Assembly (NCBI RefSeq): GCF_012927325.1
Contig: NZ_JABBGI010000007.1
Span: 62,001-126,000, forward strand
Length of the DNA: 64,000 bases
Origin: Chryseobacterium antibioticum
Lineage (GTDB): Bacteria > Bacteroidota > Bacteroidia > Flavobacteriales > Weeksellaceae
Direction of reading: 5' to 3'
The notes below the pieces were generated by a model. That model ran no database searches. It saw only the letters and a program-made list of their open reading frames with translations, and was not told the DNA's origin. Within the stretch, counting starts at the first letter, position 1. Every line of letters begins with the position of its first letter. The translations under genes were made by a program, and so were the position numbers. Positions 27,694 to 36,881 of this stretch are shown here, one piece after another.

Positions 27694-27763
27694 TCCCGCA
27701 GATTTTGCAGGTGGCGCATCATGATAAAACATCATTTGTACCAGGCCTGTGAAATCTGCGGGA
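27694..27763. repeat. Palindromic intergenic element, CCCGCAGATTT type, also a likely terminator
   Basis: Arms at 27694-27711 and 27746-27763 (TCCCGCAGATTTTGCAGG, with two mismatches) are inverted, enclosing 34 bases that contain a second small palindrome (ATGAT...ATCAT). It is followed by TTTTTATTTTTATT and sits between convergent genes. The size and sequence suggest a dispersed REP-like element. A related CGCAGATTTGG stretch occurs near 56280. Confidence 0.65.
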
Positions 27764-27782
27764 ATTTTTATTTTTATTACAG

Positions 27783-28241
27783 CTAGTAAGACTTTGATTT
27801 CAGCTTATTCCCGAAGTAATGAGTCAGCAGTGTTCTTTCTGCATCTGATAGATTGGCTGCATCATGATAAACAATGTAGCCCGGCATAGGCATAGTCTTA
27901 TTTTGGACAGTCTGGATGGCCTTATTCAGCATGCTTTCCTTTAGCTCCTTGTTATAGGTATCCCAAACAGAAAAATTGAGATGTTCTCTCCCTTCGTTGA
28001 CATGGCTTTTTACAGACCATGAAACAGGGGCTATATCTGCATATTTGGGATAAACCGTTTCATTGGAATGGCAATCATAGCATGCTCCTTTTATTAAGCC
28101 GCTGATCTTCTCCGGAGTCTTTTCAGCATCAACAAAATTCACTGCTTTATCAACAGGTTTATTCACTTTATCAATAGGAATAAACTGGATTATCGCAAAA
28201 GCCACCAGTGTCCAAAATAATACTTTCTTTACCGTTTTCAT
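27783..28241 (-). CDS. Haem-binding domain protein (single c-type motif)
   Basis: 152 aa. An N-terminal hydrophobic helix serves as signal or anchor. A single CYDCHSN haem-attachment motif lies at about residues 53-59, followed by YPKYADIAPVSW. The tail has KTMPMPGYIVYH, with a Met that may be an axial ligand. This matches the Bacteroidota haem-binding domain family (Haem_bd). It probably sits in the periplasm and carries one covalently bound haem, either for electron transfer or as a partner of a peroxidase. Its gene is 4 nt downstream of the large lipoprotein gene, suggesting co-transcription. Confidence 0.82.
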   Translation of the reverse strand: MKTVKKVLFWTLVAFAIIQFIPIDKVNKPVDKAVNFVDAEKTPEKISGLIKGACYDCHSNETVYPKYADIAPVSWSVKSHVNEGREHLNFSVWDTYNKELKESMLNKAIQTVQNKTMPMPGYIVYHDAANLSDAERTLLTHYFGNKLKSKSY

Positions 28242-28245
28242 ATTT

Positions 28246-30003
28246 CTACTTTACCGGTGTCAAGACTGCATTTCCGGATTCTGACTTCAGTTCTTTATCC
28301 ACTTCCTTCTGCACCGTTTCTTTCGGAGTATCTTCTTTTGGAGTATCTGCAGGCTTAGGAGTATTTCCTTTAGGGTTATCAAGCGTTCTGGTATCTTTCA
28401 GATCCCAGTCTTCCTTGGTTTCCCATAGTGCCCTCACAATCGCTTTTTTGTAGAATACATAGGAGTCTTCTGCAAACGTTTCTGTTTCAAAATCGGCTTC
28501 ATCCCAGAATTTATTTCCGTTGTTATCTACCAATATTCTTACAATATATTCATTAGGCTTAAGGATGTCAAATTTCACGTTGTTTCCTTTGGTATAGCTT
28601 GAATAGATTACTTTATCAGAACTATCCAGAAGCTGAATCCAATAGCTGGCATCCGGAGCATTCTGAATAGTAAATGCTAAGCTTCCGAACTGATCTACTT
28701 TATCTACCTCAAAATCGAAACGCTTTGACTGTACATTTTTAGTGTAGAATGACGAAACTGTTTCTTTTGGAATAGTTAGCTGGTATTTTTTTCCTGTCAC
28801 AAAATCTGAATGTATCAGGATTTGATAAGGATTTGTTTCAGAGATTTTAGCCGTGAATTCCTGAGTGGTTAAACTATCGCTTTTCAGAACCCATTTTTCA
28901 GGACTGATCTTATCGATGATATAACCTGATCTTATCTTAAAATCAGAATTGGGGGCTAAGGCAGGGCCACCATTATCATTCTCAAGATCCATAGCATTTT
29001 TCTTATTGTATTTATAGAATACAGACACCGTATCCTGCTTGCTTCCGGTATCATAGCTGAATTTAAGATTATCATTAGTGGTCTGTCCCACATCGCTTTT
29101 TACAGCATCAAACCATATCTTTACAGAATCTGATTTCGGACGGTGAGTGACCTTAATATCCTGAAGCTTTTCGTTGATAGAAGCTACTTTCACGTTCTCA
29201 GGGTTTCCTTCAAATGTCATGACAATTCCGCCCGGACTTTCTTTCATTTCCCCATATTTCACAGGTTTTTTGGAAGGATAAACCTTTAAATTTAATCCTG
29301 AGACAGACTTTTCAACATCGATCGGTTCTTTCTGGAAGCCAATTTTTTCTTTTCCGGGATCATATACAGAATTTGCATTTTCATCCTCAAAGGCAATGAT
29401 CTTATATTTTCCTGGTGTAAGATAATTAAGCTCATAATATCCGTCTTCATCCACTTTGGTGATGTAGTAAGGCTTCTGCTTATAGTTGATGGTATCTTTC
29501 ACCTGGTAGAGTCCTACCACAAGTTTATTTTCACCCTGCTTCTTTTTAATAGCTACCGCATCTGTGATATCACCGCTTACATAGAGATCATCCAGTTTAT
29601 CACCCGTTGAAAATGCAAAATTGAAATAACGGAGAATATTAGCTTCGTTGTTATCCGCAATAGAATTTCCAAAGTTGAAGTTATAGGTTGTATTGGCCTG
29701 AAGCGTATCTTCCCATTGAATCATCACATACTTATTCGCGATATTGGAAGGGAGGATCCTCTTTATACTTTTGATAGGCGGCGAGATGATCAGGTTTTTA
29801 TTGATATCCTTTAAAGTAATATATTCATCAAAATCCAGTCTAAGCTCGTGGATATCTCTTTTGACATTGATTCTTGTGCTATCAATGTTTGAGCTTAAAA
29901 ACTTTGGAGCCAGAGTATCTTTCGGACCTCCCACAGGAGCCCCGACTCTTGCACATGAATGGACAAGAAAGCAGATCACGAATAATAGAAGAAGTCTTTT
30001 CAT
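28246..30003 (-). CDS. Large Ig-like-domain surface lipoprotein
   Basis: 585 aa. The lipobox FLVHSC ends the signal peptide, followed by ARVGAPVGGPKD, a very conserved opening of a Bacteroidota lipoprotein family. A Big_5/Ig-like domain (about 30-130: LDFDEYITLKD, WEDTLQANTTYNFNFG) is followed by further beta modules. A Pro/Lys/Thr-rich tail with repeated TPK units lies at about 550-575. Its role is unknown. It may bind or scaffold other surface proteins. A haem-binding gene follows on the same strand. Confidence 0.75.
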   Translation of the reverse strand: MKRLLLLFVICFLVHSCARVGAPVGGPKDTLAPKFLSSNIDSTRINVKRDIHELRLDFDEYITLKDINKNLIISPPIKSIKRILPSNIANKYVMIQWEDTLQANTTYNFNFGNSIADNNEANILRYFNFAFSTGDKLDDLYVSGDITDAVAIKKKQGENKLVVGLYQVKDTINYKQKPYYITKVDEDGYYELNYLTPGKYKIIAFEDENANSVYDPGKEKIGFQKEPIDVEKSVSGLNLKVYPSKKPVKYGEMKESPGGIVMTFEGNPENVKVASINEKLQDIKVTHRPKSDSVKIWFDAVKSDVGQTTNDNLKFSYDTGSKQDTVSVFYKYNKKNAMDLENDNGGPALAPNSDFKIRSGYIIDKISPEKWVLKSDSLTTQEFTAKISETNPYQILIHSDFVTGKKYQLTIPKETVSSFYTKNVQSKRFDFEVDKVDQFGSLAFTIQNAPDASYWIQLLDSSDKVIYSSYTKGNNVKFDILKPNEYIVRILVDNNGNKFWDEADFETETFAEDSYVFYKKAIVRALWETKEDWDLKDTRTLDNPKGNTPKPADTPKEDTPKETVQKEVDKELKSESGNAVLTPVK

Positions 30004-30026
30004 ATATGTTTAAGCAAAATTAAACA

Positions 30027-31298
30027 TTATTCTCCAAAAACTTCATGTCCAGCATTTAAAGTATCTTTATTATCGTTCATTACACTGTGCAGCTTATCTT
30101 TCTGAACTGGAAAATCCTCGAATAATCCCGATAACGCCAATGCTGTATAGACTTTAGTTGAATACCTGTTTCCAATGGCTACAATGGTTACTTTGGATTT
30201 TAAGAGATGCGCAAATACAGAATTGGTCCCATGCCACCAGCCGTTGTGGTAGGTAAGCTTTTCTCCGTTATCAAAGATTTTCATCCTGAAACCGAGTCCG
30301 TAATTATTCATTCCTGCTTTTTCATTGCTGTAAGGTGTGAAAACCATCTGCATCAGATCCGGCTTTAGGAAATCCTTGGAAAACATGGCTTTGGAGAAAT
30401 TATAAAGGTCTCTTGGTGTTGTATAAACGTTTTTATCCCCGTAAATAAGATCAAGTCTGTCCAGAGGATACAACTTTTTCCCTCCGTAATAAAAGGACTG
30501 TGCTGCCGTAGGAATATCTTTTTCCTGGAAAATATAAGTGTGCTCCATTTTCAGGGGCTGAAATACCATTTCTTTCATAGCCTGCGGAAAAGGAGTCTTG
30601 GTAATCTTCTCGATCAGTAAAGCCAGCATGGCAAAATTGGTATTGCAGTACATAAATCCTGTATCTGTATCTCTCGCAAGTTCTGGCTTGTATTTAATGA
30701 GCATATTCAGGACATCCTGATTGGTAATGAAAGCTTTCGAAAGCTCAGCTGGAGCAGGCTGTATTTTGGCAATAAAATATTCGTATTTCGGAAGACCACT
30801 TCTCTGATCGAGTAAAGTCTGTACGGTAACATTCGGGTAAGGAAATCCCGGAAAATACTGGGTCAGATGGTCAGAAAGTTTAATTTTTCCAGCTTCTACG
30901 AGCTTTAACATCGCCATTGCGGTAAGTGTTTTTGAAACTGAAGCTACATGCAACGGAGTATTTTTATCGATAGGCATCTGATTTCCTTCTCTTCCGAAAC
31001 CTCTGTAGTTTTCATACAGAATTTCGTCTCCTTTTGCCACAAGGACTCCCCCACTCAGGTCTCCGCCTTCCCATATTTTTTTATAATACTGGTCGATGTA
31101 TCCTGTTAATATTCCTTTATCACCAAGCTGGCTTTCTGCTTTGGTAAATACATTGTCCAGGTCTACATTTCCGTAGTTCGGAAGATGGGTTGTATTTTCT
31201 GCTGAAGCCTGTTTGGATTCGGAATTTTTTTTACAGGAAATAAGGGATAAAAAAACAGTTACAATAAGTACAAAGTTACGCGTCGTCATGAGTATCAA
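30027..31298 (-). CDS. Serine hydrolase, class C beta-lactamase family
   Basis: 423 aa. The signal peptide ends in LISC, a plausible lipobox. The beta-lactamase/D-Ala-D-Ala carboxypeptidase fold shows SVSK (the SxxK nucleophile motif) and YCNTNF (YxN). The late YHNGWWHGTN plays the role of the KTG-type motif with His in place of Lys, as in esterase-like members. It is most likely a periplasmic or surface peptidase or esterase and not a true beta-lactamase. The next 219 nt (31299-31517) hold no gene or structure that I can recognise. Confidence 0.8.
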   Translation of the reverse strand: MILMTTRNFVLIVTVFLSLISCKKNSESKQASAENTTHLPNYGNVDLDNVFTKAESQLGDKGILTGYIDQYYKKIWEGGDLSGGVLVAKGDEILYENYRGFGREGNQMPIDKNTPLHVASVSKTLTAMAMLKLVEAGKIKLSDHLTQYFPGFPYPNVTVQTLLDQRSGLPKYEYFIAKIQPAPAELSKAFITNQDVLNMLIKYKPELARDTDTGFMYCNTNFAMLALLIEKITKTPFPQAMKEMVFQPLKMEHTYIFQEKDIPTAAQSFYYGGKKLYPLDRLDLIYGDKNVYTTPRDLYNFSKAMFSKDFLKPDLMQMVFTPYSNEKAGMNNYGLGFRMKIFDNGEKLTYHNGWWHGTNSVFAHLLKSKVTIVAIGNRYSTKVYTALALSGLFEDFPVQKDKLHSVMNDNKDTLNAGHEVFGE

Positions 31299-31517
31299 AA
31301 ATGAGCAGCAATTTAATAAAACTCAAAAATAAATTCTTAATAAGCAGCGTACATTATGAATTATTTAACATAATCTTATGCGAAATTTTGAACTCAGAAA
31401 AGTAATCTTTTAGAGAAGACTCATGTATTATGGTAAAATGCTTCGGCCTCACTCATCACGATACTGTTACCAATATTTGTTAAGCAAAGCCAAAGCATCT
31501 GTATTCTTTTTATCAAT

Positions 31518-32447
31518 TTAACAGAACTGAGCGACAATTTTATCAACAATCACCTGCGCAAGCTTTTCCTTGCTTTGGTGCGTCCAGCCCGCTATATGCG
31601 GTGTTACAATTGTTTTTTCTGATTCTAGAAGGTATTGAAGGTCTCCGTTTTCTGTTTCTAGATTTTCAAAAGATGCCTTTTCATATTCAAGAACATCAAG
31701 ACAAGCTCCTTTTACCTTTCCTGATTTTAAAGCCTCAACTAAATATTTAGTTTCTACGTTTTTTCCTCTCGCGGTATTCACAAAATAGAAGTCTTTTTCC
31801 ATTGCTGAAATAAACTTTTCATCAACAAGATAATGGGTTTCAGAAGTTAATGGAATATGAAGACTTAAGATATCCGCAGACTGCTTTAATTCTTCCAAAC
31901 TTACCTGTGTGGCATATTCGTCTGAAAGACCGGGAAGGATATCATGAAATATGACTTTACAGCCGAAACCTGAAAATCTTTTCGCTGTAGCTTTCCCCAT
32001 ATTCCCGTACCCGATAAGTCCCACGGTTTTTCCAAGCAGCTCATCGCCTCTGTTTTCTTCCCGTTTCCAGATCCCGTTTTTCACTTCCTGAGAAGCAATA
32101 AAAAGGCGGTTCATCAGAATCAACAGCATGCCTACAACATGTTCTGCTACAGAGTCTCTGTTGCCTTCAGGAGAGTTGATGAGTTGTATTCCCAGCTTTT
32201 CAGCGACAGGAATATCAATATTCTCCATCCCCGCTCCTACTCTGGCGATGAATTTCAGGTTTTTCCCTTTTTCAAGAAAGTTTTTATCCAAAGGAATTCT
32301 GCTTCTGATGATAATACCGTCATAATTTTCAATTTTACGGCAAACCTCATCGTAAGAAGACGTGAAATCCTCTTCCAGCACAAAATTTTTAGCTAAAAGC
32401 TGTTCTGTGATGAGAGGATGGTTTTTATCTAAAAGGAGAATTTTCAT
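31518..32447 (-). CDS. D-isomer-specific 2-hydroxyacid dehydrogenase
   Basis: 309 aa. The NAD-binding loop is VGLIGYGNMGKATAKR. The catalytic Arg, Glu and His are found in NTARGKNVETKY, LDVLEYEKASF and PHIAGWT. The length equals that of short 3-phosphoglycerate dehydrogenases without an ACT domain. A serine-synthesis role is possible, but the second-half motif (KGACLDVLE) is shared by glyoxylate and lactate relatives, so no gene symbol is given. The next gene upstream is the GxxExxY gene with its own flanks. Confidence 0.85.
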   Translation of the reverse strand: MKILLLDKNHPLITEQLLAKNFVLEEDFTSSYDEVCRKIENYDGIIIRSRIPLDKNFLEKGKNLKFIARVGAGMENIDIPVAEKLGIQLINSPEGNRDSVAEHVVGMLLILMNRLFIASQEVKNGIWKREENRGDELLGKTVGLIGYGNMGKATAKRFSGFGCKVIFHDILPGLSDEYATQVSLEELKQSADILSLHIPLTSETHYLVDEKFISAMEKDFYFVNTARGKNVETKYLVEALKSGKVKGACLDVLEYEKASFENLETENGDLQYLLESEKTIVTPHIAGWTHQSKEKLAQVIVDKIVAQFC

Positions 32448-32450
32448 TTT

Positions 32451-32998
32451 TTAAACACGAATAATTTAAACACTAATGACACTAATTATTTCACAAATGA
32501 CACAAATATGAATTTCATAGCGTCCCATTGATTACTCTTTTGACCCCATTTTTAAATTGAAGGGTATTAAAATTGATCAGCATTCCAAGCTTACAGTTGC
32601 TTAAACGGAGATAAGTCAGAATTTGAGCCAGATGTACGTCATTCAAGGACTCTACCGATTTAATTTCTAAGACAAATTTACTTTCGATCAGGAAATCCAG
32701 CCTATAGCCTACATCCAACTTTACTTCATCATAAACCAAAGGCATTGGCTTTTGCTTTTCTACCAGAAGTTCATGCTTATTAAGCTCATAGAACATACAT
32801 TCTTCATAAGCACTTTCCAAAAGTCCGGGACCTAAGGTTTTATGAACACGATATCCTGTTTCATACACCATTCTTGATATATCGTTTTCTGAAATATCTG
32901 ATGCTATCATTTTTTTCCATTTACTCTGCACAATTCATTTGTGAAAATCTGTGCAGACATTTGTGTTATTTGTGTTTAAGTCTTTACAAAGGCAGAAT
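32451..32998. repeat. Imperfect inverted flanks around the GxxExxY gene
   Basis: On the left, 32451-32514 holds AAACACGAATAA and CACAAATGACACAAATATG. On the right, 32931-32985 holds, in inverted orientation, CACAAATAACACAAATG and TTCACAAATGAATTG. Together they bracket one short gene, like the ends of a small cassette. No transposase is present. Confidence 0.5.
32515..32910 (-). CDS. GxxExxY protein
   Basis: 131 aa from the ATG at 32910; the first in-frame Met seven residues earlier is less likely. The signature GPGLLESAYEECMFYEL gives the family its name. LDVGYRLDFLIESKFVLEIKSVE follows, with the Asp and Glu-x-Lys of a PD-(D/E)xK nuclease-like fold. The family function is not known. The gene stands alone between two unrelated genes within flanking inverted repeats, which suggests that it moves as a small cassette. 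It may act as a nuclease-type selfish or defence gene; that is inference. Confidence 0.88.
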   Translation of the reverse strand: MIASDISENDISRMVYETGYRVHKTLGPGLLESAYEECMFYELNKHELLVEKQKPMPLVYDEVKLDVGYRLDFLIESKFVLEIKSVESLNDVHLAQILTYLRLSNCKLGMLINFNTLQFKNGVKRVINGTL

Positions 32999-33550
32999 TT
33001 ATTTCTTATCCTTCTTTGATTCTTTTACTTCTTCCGGCTCCTGGAACAATTTCTTAAGCTCTACAGAATCAAGAGGTTTCATTCTTCCTGAAAGGATAAG
33101 AGAGAGTTCTTTTCTTCTGATGGCCGCAGCATGTCTTAATATTTCTTCTTCTGTTTCCGGGATCATATCCGGGATAGGAATAGGACGGTTGAATTCATCT
33201 ACCGCAACGAAGGTATAAATCCCTTCATTGGTGTGAATTTTCTTCTGATTGATCGGGTCATCCAACCATACATCTACATACACCTCCATTGAAGTAGAGA
33301 AAGCTCTGGATACTTTAGATTCCAGGACTACTACTCCGCCCTCAGGAATAGGATGATTGAAAGAAACGTGGTTAACAGATGCCGTTACTACTCTTCTCTC
33401 ACAGTGTCTTGCTGCAGAAATGGAAGCACAACGGTCCATTTTTGCCAGAAGCTCACCTCCGAAAAGGTTTCTTAAGGAATTGGTTTCGTTCGGAAGAACA
33501 ATATTGGTCATGATGGTCAGGGATTCTGACGCTTTTTTTACTTTTGCCAT
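32999..33550 (-). CDS. Acyl-CoA thioesterase (hotdog, YciA/ACOT type)
   Basis: 183 aa. The hotdog-fold signature NSLRNLFGGELLAKMDRCASI holds the catalytic Asp region. HVSFNHPIPEGGVVVLESKV and a Lys-rich C-terminus follow. The family hydrolyses medium- to long-chain acyl-CoA in the cytosol. The first 13 bases overlap the 3' end of the HU-CCDC81-like gene, so the two are translationally coupled, although the functions seem unrelated. Confidence 0.88.
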   Translation of the reverse strand: MAKVKKASESLTIMTNIVLPNETNSLRNLFGGELLAKMDRCASISAARHCERRVVTASVNHVSFNHPIPEGGVVVLESKVSRAFSTSMEVYVDVWLDDPINQKKIHTNEGIYTFVAVDEFNRPIPIPDMIPETEEEILRHAAAIRRKELSLILSGRMKPLDSVELKKLFQEPEEVKESKKDKK

Positions 33551-34290
33551 TGAGTCTTAGTGTGGTTTTGAACTGCCGGAGCGGGTTTTGTCCCTTTCCC
33601 GGCTGGTTTTGATAATGAATCTTTTTTCAGGGAATCTGAAACTGCTGTTTCCGGCGTATGAACCATTACTTTTATGGTATCTTTTACGATCCTGTGCGTA
33701 GAAGTCTGCACAGAAACCTTATCAAAAGATTTTTTTCCGAAAAGAAGTTCTTGCTGGGTAAATGCCAGATAAACAATTCCTAAAACAGGAACAGCAACCA
33801 GGAAAATCCAAAGAACAGACTTTTTGAATGTATAATCTTTTTCTCTGTTTTCGGTGGTATTGATCTTTTCTCCATTATTAATATCGGAAAGCCTTATTTC
33901 TTCAAGTCCATAGAAATCCGGATGTCCCGATTCTATTCTTTTCCCTTTGAAACGGGCAGTATCTTCTTCAATAGTGATCATTCCAAGGTTTTGAATTTCC
34001 AGGGTCTGATCTGCCTGAAGTTTTTTCTTCCAGAAATCCGTCTGGATCTTCAGATCGCTTTTGGAAGCCTCCAGAGACATCTGTTTCTGTGCCGCTATAA
34101 AAGCCGCAAGTTCGTCAGACTGTATTTCATAATCTACCGCAAAAACGATCTCGCTTGCGGGCGGAAGGATGCTTCCGTTCTCGGAATTAATAATTGCCTT
34201 GGAGTTTTTAAGCGAAAACACACCGAAGCTCGGAACCGTCACAGTTCCAAATTGTTTCAGATATTCTAAAATGTAAGCTGAAATATTCAT
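33538..34290 (-). CDS. HU-CCDC81-type membrane protein
   Basis: 250 aa. Two HU-like DNA-binding-fold modules (about 1-60: YILEYLKQFGTVTVPSFGVF; and 90-135) resemble the bacterial CCDC81-HU pair. A transmembrane helix (about 160-180) and a Lys/Pro-rich tail follow. Many family members end in a SPOR domain that binds denuded peptidoglycan; that domain is absent here, so this form is short. It probably anchors something between cytoplasm and periplasm during division, but that is inference. It overlaps the thioesterase gene by 13 nt. Confidence 0.75.
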   Translation of the reverse strand: MNISAYILEYLKQFGTVTVPSFGVFSLKNSKAIINSENGSILPPASEIVFAVDYEIQSDELAAFIAAQKQMSLEASKSDLKIQTDFWKKKLQADQTLEIQNLGMITIEEDTARFKGKRIESGHPDFYGLEEIRLSDINNGEKINTTENREKDYTFKKSVLWIFLVAVPVLGIVYLAFTQQELLFGKKSFDKVSVQTSTHRIVKDTIKVMVHTPETAVSDSLKKDSLSKPAGKGTKPAPAVQNHTKTQWQK

Positions 34291-34344
34291 TTGGCAGCAA
34301 ATTTATAATTTTTTCATGACTTTTTGAAGAGATTTATCGGATAT

Positions 34345-34372
34345 AAAAAAAGACTGCCGAAACAGTCTTTTG
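34345..34372 (-). terminator. Terminator of the TPP-controlled receptor gene
   Basis: On the complement strand AAAAGACTG and CAGTCTTTT form the stem with a 6-nt loop, and T residues follow. It lies 57 nt after the receptor stop codon. Confidence 0.85.
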
Positions 34373-34428
34373 CTAAATAGGTATAAAATTGAATGTATTA
34401 AAACCTGTTCGGTAAATTATTTTACAGA

Positions 34429-36567
34429 TTATTGAATTTTCCAGCTGATCCCGAACATAAAATTAGTTCCTGCCTGTGAAAAATAGTAAGGATCACCACC
34501 GTAAACTGCACCATTGTTTACATACTTTTTATTGAAAAGGTTATTTACCAGTAATTTTAGCGCAATATCATGATGAGCTAGCGCAAACTGATACTGCGCA
34601 TTGAAATCTGTCAGGAAATAATCTTTCAGCTCCAGGTTTTTGTCTCCTGTATTATCCAGATTCTGTTTTCCTACATACTGATTCATTAAAGCAAATTGGA
34701 AATTTTTATTCGGATTGAACTTCAGACCAAGATTGGCAATAACATTCGGGGAGAACGATATATCGGTATTTCCGAGATTCTGAAGGGTTCCATTACTTTT
34801 AATATTAAAATCGAGATTCCTGTTCTGGCTCAGGCTGACATTTCCGGACACTTCCCATTGCTTTGAAAGCTTGGCCAATGCTCCAATCTCAACCCCTCTC
34901 CTGTAGCTCTTCCCAGAGTTCGTTCTGATAAACGCACCTACATTATTCAATTGTCCATTCAGCACTAACTGATTGACATAGTACATATAATATAAGTTAG
35001 CCGTTACAGACAAAATCCCGAATTGCTTTTCAATACCTGCCTCAAAATCGTGAAGCTTTTCAGCTTTCACTTCATTGTCGCTCATTAAGTCATCTCTGTT
35101 CGGTTCGCGCTGAGCATGAGCATAGGAAAAGAACACTTTTCCACTTCCAATCTTGTAATTTACACCCGCTTTCGGATTAAAGAAAAGCCAGTTCTTATTA
35201 AGATTTCCACCTTCACCATCTCCGGCATTAAGAATTTTTGTGTTATAATCGATATTTCTGAGCTGAAGATCTCCAAAGAATTCAAAATGCTCTCCTGTTC
35301 TCCATAAAGCTTTCGCAAAACCTGCCACTTCAGTTTTTACAGAACGGTTTCTGTAATATTCATATTCATTGATCTGTGGAAAATACACACCAGTAACATT
35401 TCCAAAATGTCTTCCGTAATACTGGTTGGCCACTACTCCGAAATTAAGATCTACATGATCCAGTTTTCCATACAACGTGGAAACAGCACCATAAAAATCA
35501 TTATCTAACCATTTTTTTCTGATAAAATCAGTTTGTTCCACAGCAGATCCGCTCATGATAGGTACCGGCAAATTATAATTGGCATAATGTGTTGCATCTA
35601 CATCCGTTTCATCTACTCTTTTATAGTTTTCATAATACCCTTTTCCTTTCGTATAGTGGAAAGTGGTTTCTAAACTCCAGTTATCATTGAATTTCTGCTC
35701 CCATAAAAGCTGGTAATGATTCTGTCTGTAATTGTCCGTCTCATTATCATAGAACTTCTCTTCTCCTGTAAACAGATCTGTGTACTGTCCTGAATAATTG
35801 AATTTTGGATTTGTTTCCCACGTTGGTCGGTCAATTCCATTCCAGGCCTGATAAGTCTTCTCTTTTCCACCGAAAGCCATCAGGCGAAGTCTTGTTTTCC
35901 CTTCTTCAAATAATGCTGTGAAATTGTAAGAATCCAGGTTTGATGAAGCTCTGTCAATATATCCGTCAGAATGAATACGCGTATACCTTCCCATCACCGA
36001 AAGCCTGTTTTTCCAGAATTTTCCGGAACCCGCTTCCGCTGAATACTTATAGGTATTAAATGAACCATAACTGTCGTCGGTCTTAAAATACATTTTTTCA
36101 TCCGGCTCTTTGGAGATCACATTGATGCTCGCTCCAAACGCAGAAACCCCGTTATTGGAAGTCCCCACCCCTCTCTGAATGACGATCTGTGAGGCAGAAC
36201 TTGTAAGATCCGGAACATTCACGAAGAACGTTCCCTGGCTTTCAGAATCATTGTACGGAACACCGTTCATCATCACATTAATTCCTTTCCCAGCCACTCC
36301 ACGAATCCTGAATCCCGTGTATCCGACTCCGTTTCCAGCATCAGAAGTAGAGATAACAGATGTTTGATTTTTTAAGAGGATAGGAAGATCCTGCCCCAGA
36401 TTCCTGCTGTCGATATCCTTCTGCACATTGATAATTTCCTTAGCAACGGGAAGTCTTTTGGTAAAATTGACAGCTTCAATTTCCCTGATCTTTAGGGAAT
36501 CTTTATTTTGAGCCTGGATAAAAGCTACAGCGCCTACGGTAAGGCCAAAAAAAAACAATCCTTTCAT
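34429..36567 (-). CDS. TonB-dependent outer-membrane receptor under TPP control, probable thiamine uptake
   Basis: 712 aa. A signal peptide is followed by a plug domain (about 40-150; FRIRGVAGKGINVMMNGVPY, VIQRGVGTSNNGVSAFG) and a 22-strand type barrel that ends in FMFGISWKIQ. The protein would import its ligand through the outer membrane with TonB energy. The leader contains a TPP riboswitch, a known arrangement for predicted thiamine receptors in Bacteroidota. Thiamine or a precursor is therefore the likely ligand. The identification of the ligand rests on the riboswitch and is not visible in the protein itself. Confidence 0.88.
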   Translation of the reverse strand: MKGLFFFGLTVGAVAFIQAQNKDSLKIREIEAVNFTKRLPVAKEIINVQKDIDSRNLGQDLPILLKNQTSVISTSDAGNGVGYTGFRIRGVAGKGINVMMNGVPYNDSESQGTFFVNVPDLTSSASQIVIQRGVGTSNNGVSAFGASINVISKEPDEKMYFKTDDSYGSFNTYKYSAEAGSGKFWKNRLSVMGRYTRIHSDGYIDRASSNLDSYNFTALFEEGKTRLRLMAFGGKEKTYQAWNGIDRPTWETNPKFNYSGQYTDLFTGEEKFYDNETDNYRQNHYQLLWEQKFNDNWSLETTFHYTKGKGYYENYKRVDETDVDATHYANYNLPVPIMSGSAVEQTDFIRKKWLDNDFYGAVSTLYGKLDHVDLNFGVVANQYYGRHFGNVTGVYFPQINEYEYYRNRSVKTEVAGFAKALWRTGEHFEFFGDLQLRNIDYNTKILNAGDGEGGNLNKNWLFFNPKAGVNYKIGSGKVFFSYAHAQREPNRDDLMSDNEVKAEKLHDFEAGIEKQFGILSVTANLYYMYYVNQLVLNGQLNNVGAFIRTNSGKSYRRGVEIGALAKLSKQWEVSGNVSLSQNRNLDFNIKSNGTLQNLGNTDISFSPNVIANLGLKFNPNKNFQFALMNQYVGKQNLDNTGDKNLELKDYFLTDFNAQYQFALAHHDIALKLLVNNLFNKKYVNNGAVYGGDPYYFSQAGTNFMFGISWKIQ

Positions 36568-36689
36568 TCTATAAATTTTTAAAATTTAATGAATAAAAGG
36601 GGCGGATTAAATAATGTAACCATTTACTAATTTAACAGTCTAGCAATGAGAATTGGTATATTGTTATACTGTTCCATTGGTACATTTTA

Positions 36690-36766
36690 AATTCCCTAAA
36701 CGGCATTATCCGTTCCAGGTTCATTGGGTATAATCTCAGCCTGTTACAGCACCCCTTTATTTCAGT
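36690..36766 (-). promoter_or_regulatory. TPP riboswitch (THI element)
   Basis: On the complement strand the conserved blocks occur in order: AGGGGTGCT, CAGGCTGAGAT, ATACCC, GAACCTG, GATAATGCC and TTAGGGAA. These are the signature blocks of the TPP aptamer helices P1-P5. The element ends 123 nt before the receptor ATG. High thiamine pyrophosphate should switch the gene off. The gap 36568-36881 holds only this leader. Confidence 0.96.
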
Positions 36767-36881
36767 CGCGAAATTACAAAAAAAATGCGAGATGTCGAGT
36801 TTGTGAAGAATCCGGTGTTTTCCGGGAGGCAAGCTGCGCGATTTAATAAAAGCCTAAAGCCTTTTGCTTATAGCTTTCCAC

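Noticed and set aside
30027..31298. Class C family serine hydrolase as an antibiotic-resistance beta-lactamase
   Set aside because: The KTG-type motif is changed to HNG and the protein is longer than AmpC; an esterase or peptidase role is more likely.
31440..31517. Small hairpin-like stretch before the 2-hydroxyacid dehydrogenase stop codon
   Set aside because: The complementarity is short and no T-run follows, so no terminator is called.
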